Below are positions 1 to 4,628 of a stretch of 6,287 nt of DNA, piece by piece. The number at the start of each line of letters is the position of its first letter. Within the stretch, counting starts at the first letter, position 1. Where the stretch lies: contig CADCRC010000008.1 in NCBI GenBank assembly GCA_902803795.1, forward strand, positions 1 through 6,287, read 5' to 3'. The position numbers were made by a program, and so were the translations under genes. The notes under the pieces were generated by a model. The model searched no databases, was not told the DNA's origin, and was given only the letters and a program-made list of their open reading frames with translations. The stretch comes from an uncultured Erysipelotrichaceae bacterium. GTDB taxonomy: Bacteria; Bacillota_I; Bacilli_A; RF39; UBA660.

Positions 1-1
1 G

Positions 2-2050
2 AAAGATTATGGAACAATTTCAGCAAATCCAGAAAATTACACTTCAAGTGAAGACGTATTATTTCAAAAATTTGATTCTACTTTTACTCCAAGTAATATA
101 AGTTATACTATAGAAACAGATATTAATAGATTAGTTATTCAATTAAAAAATTATGATCCATCAAATGAAACATTTGCTAGAATAGCTGCATTAAAAATAA
201 CATTTACATGTGAAAATAATACAATAGTAAAAGATAACGTAATAGTAGATAGTTCAGGAATAACAAAGATTGACTTCTATGATATGGCACCATTCATAGG
301 TAAGAATGTAACTGTAAGTATCCAAGCATATTATGATAGCGGAGTAACAGGATATGACGTTAATACAGAAAATTATGCAATTCAAGCAATATCAAATCAA
401 TTTGGTGGTGGTGAATACTACTATATAAATAGTCTTGGAAATATAATAGATGATACTACAGCACTAAGATCAATATATACAAAAACAGATAATGAATCTT
501 ATATAAGAATGAAAAGTAATATAAATAACAAAACAATAGATATAGAAAAAAATATAAATTCAGGAGGTATAATTTATAATGGTGTATACATACTATTAAA
601 AGAATTAAAAACAATGAATCTTAATTATAGTGGAAGTAATACTTTTACATTTGATAAATTAATACCAGGTATTAGTTTAAGAGATGCAGCTGAACTATCT
701 ACAATTCATCCTACAATTCAGACTGTATCATATACCGTATCTTTCTCAAATGCAAACGAAAACAATATTAAAGATTCTAAAGTTTATCTAGAATTATATG
801 AAACAGATGAGGCAAAAAGTACATTAAATTTAATTAGAACAATTGAATATTCTTTAAGTGAATTATCTGAAACAAAAGAAATAACTGGATTAATTCCAGG
901 ACAAAACTATGGTATTAAATTTAAAGCTAATATAATAGATACAAATGGTAATATATCATATGATCAACTATATGATGTTGACAATAATACAAATAACATA
1001 ACATATTATTTTAAAACAATTGATACAATACAAATATATAATATAAAAAATAAATTTAAAGCAAGTTCATATACCAAAAAATATATATATATATCCTATG
1101 ATTTAAATCTTATATTAGGATATGATAGAATTAAATATACAATATATCATTTAAATAGTAGTGGAGAATATGAACAAATGAATATCGATATAACACCATC
1201 AACAGCACTAAATTATAATATGGCAGTTCAGATTCCTACACCGCCTGGTAGTGAATTCATATTTGGAGACTCTTATAAAATTACAATAACACCATATGTT
1301 GATATATTAGTAGATGGAGTTAGACAAGAAGTTGAATTAAGCGGAGGAGTAGAATACAAATTTAAATTAAAAAAATTATCAGCCCCATATATTCCTATAA
1401 CGTCAAGAGTTACAAGTGATACAACAGGATTAGAAGGATCTGCATTAGACTTTATAGTAAACGTAGTTGATACAGATAGGATAATTCCAGAAGGAAAATA
1501 CTCAATTAGAGTATTAGATTCTGGAGAAAATGATGTCACACCAGAATCATTTAAAAACAAGACATATTCGATAGGTCATATTAATCAAGTATATACTATA
1601 GATGGACTTGTAAGTGGTGAAAAATATACATTTTATGTTGACTATCAAGCAGATTTGTCAAATACAGGAGAAAATTATACTATGAGACATAATTCGTATA
1701 CAGCAAATGCATTAAATAAAGATGAAATAGATATAGGTAGTGTAAGTGCCTCAATGAATTCAACAGTTAATTCAATGATTGATATGACATTTACAAACTC
1801 ATATAGATTAACAGAAATTGATACAATTAGATATTCAATTTACAATGCAGATACAGGAATAAGTCAAGATAATGAAATAGAATTTATTCCAACTGCTAGA
1901 ATTATTGGTAACACTTCATTATATATAATAACATTACCAGATATTCTAACTGAAACAGGCATTTACTATATTCAAGTACAGTTTCTAAAAGATGGAGAAT
2001 TAGTAAATGATGGAGTTACATTACAACATACATATTATATAACTTCATAG
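2..2050 (+). CDS. Large Fn3-like repeat surface protein, C-terminal part (5'-truncated by window edge)
   Basis: The frame is open from the first bases, so the gene starts before the window. The first internal ATG, at 284, has no ribosome binding site and lies mid-domain, so it is not the start. The visible 682 residues are almost all beta-strand-like sequence rich in Ile, Tyr, Thr and Asn. They read as successive modules of about 100-115 residues: roughly 31-125, 241-340, 341-456, 457-574 and 575-682, with a less clear stretch between the first two. Several modules carry the Fn3-style turn before a late strand, for example ITGLIPGQNYGIKF (294-307) and IDGLVSGEKYTFYV (533-546). There is no transmembrane helix, LPxTG motif or catalytic motif in this part, so any signal peptide or anchor must be upstream. 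It ends 10 bp before the next gene. An extracellular adhesive or structural role is inferred from composition and domain style; no specific family is recognised. It contains no Trp. Confidence 0.8.
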   Translation, partial: KDYGTISANPENYTSSEDVLFQKFDSTFTPSNISYTIETDINRLVIQLKNYDPSNETFARIAALKITFTCENNTIVKDNVIVDSSGITKIDFYDMAPFIGKNVTVSIQAYYDSGVTGYDVNTENYAIQAISNQFGGGEYYYINSLGNIIDDTTALRSIYTKTDNESYIRMKSNINNKTIDIEKNINSGGIIYNGVYILLKELKTMNLNYSGSNTFTFDKLIPGISLRDAAELSTIHPTIQTVSYTVSFSNANENNIKDSKVYLELYETDEAKSTLNLIRTIEYSLSELSETKEITGLIPGQNYGIKFKANIIDTNGNISYDQLYDVDNNTNNITYYFKTIDTIQIYNIKNKFKASSYTKKYIYISYDLNLILGYDRIKYTIYHLNSSGEYEQMNIDITPSTALNYNMAVQIPTPPGSEFIFGDSYKITITPYVDILVDGVRQEVELSGGVEYKFKLKKLSAPYIPITSRVTSDTTGLEGSALDFIVNVVDTDRIIPEGKYSIRVLDSGENDVTPESFKNKTYSIGHINQVYTIDGLVSGEKYTFYVDYQADLSNTGENYTMRHNSYTANALNKDEIDIGSVSASMNSTVNSMIDMTFTNSYRLTEIDTIRYSIYNADTGISQDNEIEFIPTARIIGNTSLYIITLPDILTETGIYYIQVQFLKDGELVNDGVTLQHTYYITS

Positions 2051-2059
2051 AAAGGTGAT
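2051..2059 (+). promoter_or_regulatory. Ribosome binding site that decides the start of the second gene
   Basis: AAAGGTGAT follows the stop codon at 2048-2050 and matches the anti-Shine-Dalgarno strand. The in-frame GTG at 2055 lies inside this site, so it would have no binding site of its own. The ATG at 2061 is therefore the better start, although the spacing from the GGTG core is short (3 bp). Confidence 0.65.
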
Positions 2060-2060
2060 T

Positions 2061-3584
2061 ATGAAAAAGTTTGATAATAAAAAAAATATAATCTTATTTA
2101 TATTATTTACTATAATAATAATAATATTAATAGTTATTTTTGCGTACTTTATTAATCTAGCTTTTTCATATGACAACAAAAAATATGATATAGCAGTTAA
2201 TAGTTTTATGTATGATAATGAAAATAACTATATCAATACAACAGATGAATCAACATTATCTCAAAAATTTAATAAACACTATTATTTAAGAACAAAAATA
2301 GACAATAAAATGAAATTAGTTGACGTAGGTAAAGATGTTGTTGTATATAACAAAAATGATCATCAAGTCGATATATATGGAACAAATTATCAAGTATTTA
2401 CTAATGGAGATGTAAAATACAATAACAACAAAATAGAAAATTCAAAAAATACAGATTGCCTATTTTATAAATTAGATGATAGAAAATATCTCATTGTAGC
2501 AGCCGATATAGAATCACTAGAAGACAATAATATTAAAGCTAAAAACTATTTAATTATACAAATAGATAAAAGTGGAAATGCTATACTTATGAATGATGAG
2601 ATGAATATAAGAACATTAAAAACATTAATATTAAAAACAAAGAAATTTAACTTTGATGTTGCAAGAGAAAGATTAATAGTAGGAAAAAATAAAGATGATA
2701 TTGAAGATACAACAAATTATATAATTGATCTAAAGAAAATAGATGGATCAACAAATACATATAAAGATCCAGAAGAAAACAAAGAAGAAGAAGAAAAAGC
2801 AAAAGAAGCAAAAGAAGAAGAAAATAAAGAAGAACAAGATGAAACAAATAATAACACTACTAATAATATAAATAATCAAGAACAAAACACTACAAATATC
2901 ACTAATAATCAAACAATAAATAATGCTATAAATAATAGTGCTGGTTCATCAGATAATTCAAAGAAAAAATCTTCGAAGAGTGTAGAAGATGTAATAAATA
3001 ATATCTCAAAATCTATAAATTTAGTATCTGTAACACCATATACATCATATATTGATGTTATATATAGAGTAACAGACCCATTAAATGAATACTTATCTGT
3101 TTATTTATTAGTAAAAGGTGATAACGATTATAATGATAAAATAGCATTATCTAAAAATGCATCAACATATAGAATAAGGAATCTACAACCAGACTCATCT
3201 TATGAAATAAGTCTATGTTATACAATTAACTCTACAACATCTGCTGGAATTATTCTAGATGAGATAGCTAACACTATTGGAACACATACAAGTAAGATCA
3301 ATTCAAGAATAACAATTAATAAAATAAGAGGTACTAGAATATATTTTACAGTATATTATGACAAAGCATATGCATTTGATTCAGCTAATGTTGTTGTATA
3401 TTCAAATTCAGTAAATGTAGGAACAGCAGCAGTAAATACTAATGATGCAATTACAAGTAATGGATTCGATTCATATATTGACTTAGAATCATTAGATAGT
3501 ATAATAGAATTAAAATTAGAAGATTGCAAATATCAAGGTGAACTAGTAGATACAAATATTTCGGCAAAATTCTTAAATGAATAA
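2061..3584 (+). CDS. Membrane-anchored surface protein with acidic/Asn-rich stalk and C-terminal Fn3-like modules
   Basis: This 507-residue protein has a short Lys-rich N-terminus and one very hydrophobic Ile-rich helix at about residues 9-35. By the positive-inside rule the rest should be outside the cell. Residues 60-230 form a beta-rich globular region that I do not recognise. Residues 238-260 are a Glu/Lys run likely to be helical, and 261-300 are a disordered Asn/Thr/Gln stretch; together they look like a stalk. The C-terminus has two beta modules, about 318-405 and 410-507. The first contains an Fn3-like segment, YRIRNLQPDSSYEISL (370-385). The gene sits 10 bp after the surface-protein gene and 14 bp before the c-subunit-like gene, in the place where an atp operon normally carries atpB. 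It has only one membrane helix, so it is not a normal a subunit. It could be an adaptor between the ATPase and the surface protein, but that is inference. It contains no Trp. Confidence 0.75.
   Translation: MKKFDNKKNIILFILFTIIIIILIVIFAYFINLAFSYDNKKYDIAVNSFMYDNENNYINTTDESTLSQKFNKHYYLRTKIDNKMKLVDVGKDVVVYNKNDHQVDIYGTNYQVFTNGDVKYNNNKIENSKNTDCLFYKLDDRKYLIVAADIESLEDNNIKAKNYLIIQIDKSGNAILMNDEMNIRTLKTLILKTKKFNFDVARERLIVGKNKDDIEDTTNYIIDLKKIDGSTNTYKDPEENKEEEEKAKEAKEEENKEEQDETNNNTTNNINNQEQNTTNITNNQTINNAINNSAGSSDNSKKKSSKSVEDVINNISKSINLVSVTPYTSYIDVIYRVTDPLNEYLSVYLLVKGDNDYNDKIALSKNASTYRIRNLQPDSSYEISLCYTINSTTSAGIILDEIANTIGTHTSKINSRITINKIRGTRIYFTVYYDKAYAFDSANVVVYSNSVNVGTAAVNTNDAITSNGFDSYIDLESLDSIIELKLEDCKYQGELVDTNISAKFLNE
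2769..2948 (+). other. Low-complexity stalk-coding segment (Glu/Lys then Asn/Thr/Gln)
   Basis: Residues 237-296 of the membrane-anchored protein. GAA/AAA-rich codons give a run of Glu and Lys, followed by Asn, Thr and Gln. This separates the membrane-proximal globular region from the C-terminal Fn3-like modules and probably forms a flexible or helical spacer. Confidence 0.7.
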
Positions 3585-3589
3585 GGAGG
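3583..3589 (+). promoter_or_regulatory. Strong ribosome binding site for the c-subunit-like gene
   Basis: AAGGAGG overlaps the TAA stop (3582-3584) of the preceding gene and lies 9 bp before the ATG at 3599. It is one of the two best sites in the window, consistent with the high copy number needed for a ring subunit. Confidence 0.8.
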
Positions 3590-3598
3590 GATTATTAT

Positions 3599-3844
3599 AT
3601 GGAAGCAATTTTAGCTAATACAATTATAGCTATAGGAATAATGTTAGGGCTAGCATTTCTTGGTTTAGGAATAGGAGTTGGCATCTTAGGATCAAGAGTT
3701 GCAGAAGCAGTTGGTAGAAACCCAGAAACAAAGTCAGAAGTAGTACATTCTGTAATGACATTAATGGTTGTTATGGCTGTGTTTTTACTATTTCTATTTG
3801 CTTTTGTATTCCTACTATTATATTTTAATCCACTATTAACATGA
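3599..3844 (+). CDS. atpE: F-type ATPase c-subunit-like protein lacking the ion-binding carboxylate
   Basis: This 81-residue, two-helix hairpin protein is close to the usual c-subunit length. Helix 1 (about 6-33) keeps the GxGxGxG ring-packing motif (Gly22, 24, 26, 28) and a typical ending, SRVAEAVGRNPE, whose Arg40-Asn41-Pro42 loop corresponds to the conserved RQP loop that touches gamma and epsilon. In c subunits such as those of E. coli or Bacillus PS3 the essential Asp or Glu lies 20 residues after the loop Arg. Here that position is Ala60, flanked by Met59 and Val61. Helix 2 (about 48-76) contains no acidic residue at all and is unusually Phe/Leu-rich. The ring may well assemble, but normal proton or sodium translocation should not be possible. 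It has a strong ribosome binding site at 3583-3589 and overlaps the next gene by 4 bp. Family assignment is firm; loss of ion transport is a strong inference. Confidence 0.88.
   Translation: MEAILANTIIAIGIMLGLAFLGLGIGVGILGSRVAEAVGRNPETKSEVVHSVMTLMVVMAVFLLFLFAFVFLLLYFNPLLT
3841..3844 (+). promoter_or_regulatory. ATGA stop/start overlap (translational coupling)
   Basis: The ATG of the b-delta gene overlaps the TGA stop of the c-like gene. No Shine-Dalgarno sequence is visible just upstream, so translation of the b-delta gene probably depends on ribosomes terminating here. That would keep it lower than, and tied to, production of the c-like protein. Confidence 0.7.
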
Positions 3845-4593
3845 CAGAAACTCTAGTTGCAATACTAATATTTAGTTTTGTTATATTATTAATAATAGTT
3901 ATGTTTTTTGCCCTAAAACGAACTATAATAAAAATTAATAAACAATCTAAAGATTATTTTTTAGATAAATTGCAAGTATATGATGATTTAATAGAAGAAA
4001 AAGAAAAGAAATTAAAAGAATTAAATGATAAAATTAATGATAGTGAAAATGAATTAACTAACACCAATAATAAAAATAATACAAATAATAATGTGGTTTT
4101 TGTTGGTAATGAAAAAAATATAGATTATGTTGATGAAGATATATTTAATAAAATGCATGAGATAGATAAAAAATTCAATTATAATTATAATAATATATTA
4201 GATAAGTTTATAAAAGAAAATTTTAAAGATGACAACAATAGTAAATATAAAAAATTAATAAAGATTAGAAATAACTTTGATGATCAAACCATATTTGAAT
4301 TATCTTCTATGCAAGATGAGGAAGTTCAAGAAGAAATAAAAAATCGTCTTCAAGATGATATTTCAATATTTGATGATTTTATGAAAGTAAATGATACTAT
4401 AGATGTTCAAGCATTTGTCTCATATTTAGATTCAATTATATCAAAATATGATCCATATATTTATGTATACATTCCAGATACAGAAAAAATATCAACTGAT
4501 AATTCATATGTTAAAGTACAAATAGACAATTCAATATATAAGGGGATGAATATAGTCTATAAAGGTAAGTTGTATGATTACAGTTTAAAATAA
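3841..4593 (+). CDS. atpF: Peripheral-stalk protein: b-like N-terminus fused to delta (OSCP)-like C-terminus
   Basis: This protein has 250 residues. Residues 5-25 are one transmembrane helix followed by a basic stretch (KRTIIKINKQSK), giving the N-out, C-in layout of F-type b subunits. Residues 26-72 are a charged, probably coiled-coil helix, as in the b stalk. An Asn/Thr-rich linker spans about 73-84, then comes a mostly helical region at about 98-205. The last residues, VQIDNSIYKGMNIVYKGKLY (226-245) followed by DYSLK, match the pattern at the end of delta/AtpH subunits, where an Asp-x-Ser-Leu-x-Gly-Gly-type strand leads to a second strand and D-x-S. Its position between c and alpha is exactly where atpF and atpH normally lie, and no separate atpH is present. 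A b-delta fusion is known in mycobacteria, though there it is built differently. The delta half is weakly conserved, so that part is a reasoned match rather than certain. The start is set by the ATGA overlap. Confidence 0.72.
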   Translation: MTETLVAILIFSFVILLIIVMFFALKRTIIKINKQSKDYFLDKLQVYDDLIEEKEKKLKELNDKINDSENELTNTNNKNNTNNNVVFVGNEKNIDYVDEDIFNKMHEIDKKFNYNYNNILDKFIKENFKDDNNSKYKKLIKIRNNFDDQTIFELSSMQDEEVQEEIKNRLQDDISIFDDFMKVNDTIDVQAFVSYLDSIISKYDPYIYVYIPDTEKISTDNSYVKVQIDNSIYKGMNIVYKGKLYDYSLK

Positions 4594-4628
4594 AAAAGAA
4601 TAAAAAAAGAATAAAAAGGAGGTGCATT
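4594..4628 (+). promoter_or_regulatory. A-rich leader and strong ribosome binding site for the alpha-subunit gene
   Basis: This is the largest gap in the window (35 bp). It holds repeated A-runs broken by GAAT, then AAGGAGGTG at 4616-4624, with AGGAGG 6 bp before the ATG at 4629. No hairpin or terminator is visible, so transcription should read through. The A-rich stretch may keep the site unstructured. Confidence 0.75.

Noticed and set aside
284..286. ATG as the start of the first gene
   Set aside because: The frame is open from the window edge through 94 further codons of the same beta-rich sequence, and no ribosome binding site precedes this ATG.
1081..1094. AT dinucleotide run
   Set aside because: It encodes alternating Tyr and Ile in a beta-strand region within an intact gene; simple composition explains it.
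1273..1560. Minus-strand open frame of 95 codons
   Set aside because: It lies inside the surface-protein gene, has no plausible ribosome binding site or recognisable protein features, and mirrors the + strand codons.
2055..2057. GTG start two codons upstream of the ATG for the membrane-anchored protein
   Set aside because: The GTG is part of the ribosome binding site itself; the ATG at 2061 fits better.
2647..2847. Minus-strand open frame of 66 codons, Leu-rich
   Set aside because: It is the antisense of the GAA/AAA-rich stalk-coding segment; the apparent hydrophobicity is a by-product of that composition.
4594..4615. Possible terminator or promoter in the A-rich gap
   Set aside because: There is no inverted repeat followed by a T-run and no convincing -35/-10 pair; the gap is short and lies within the operon.
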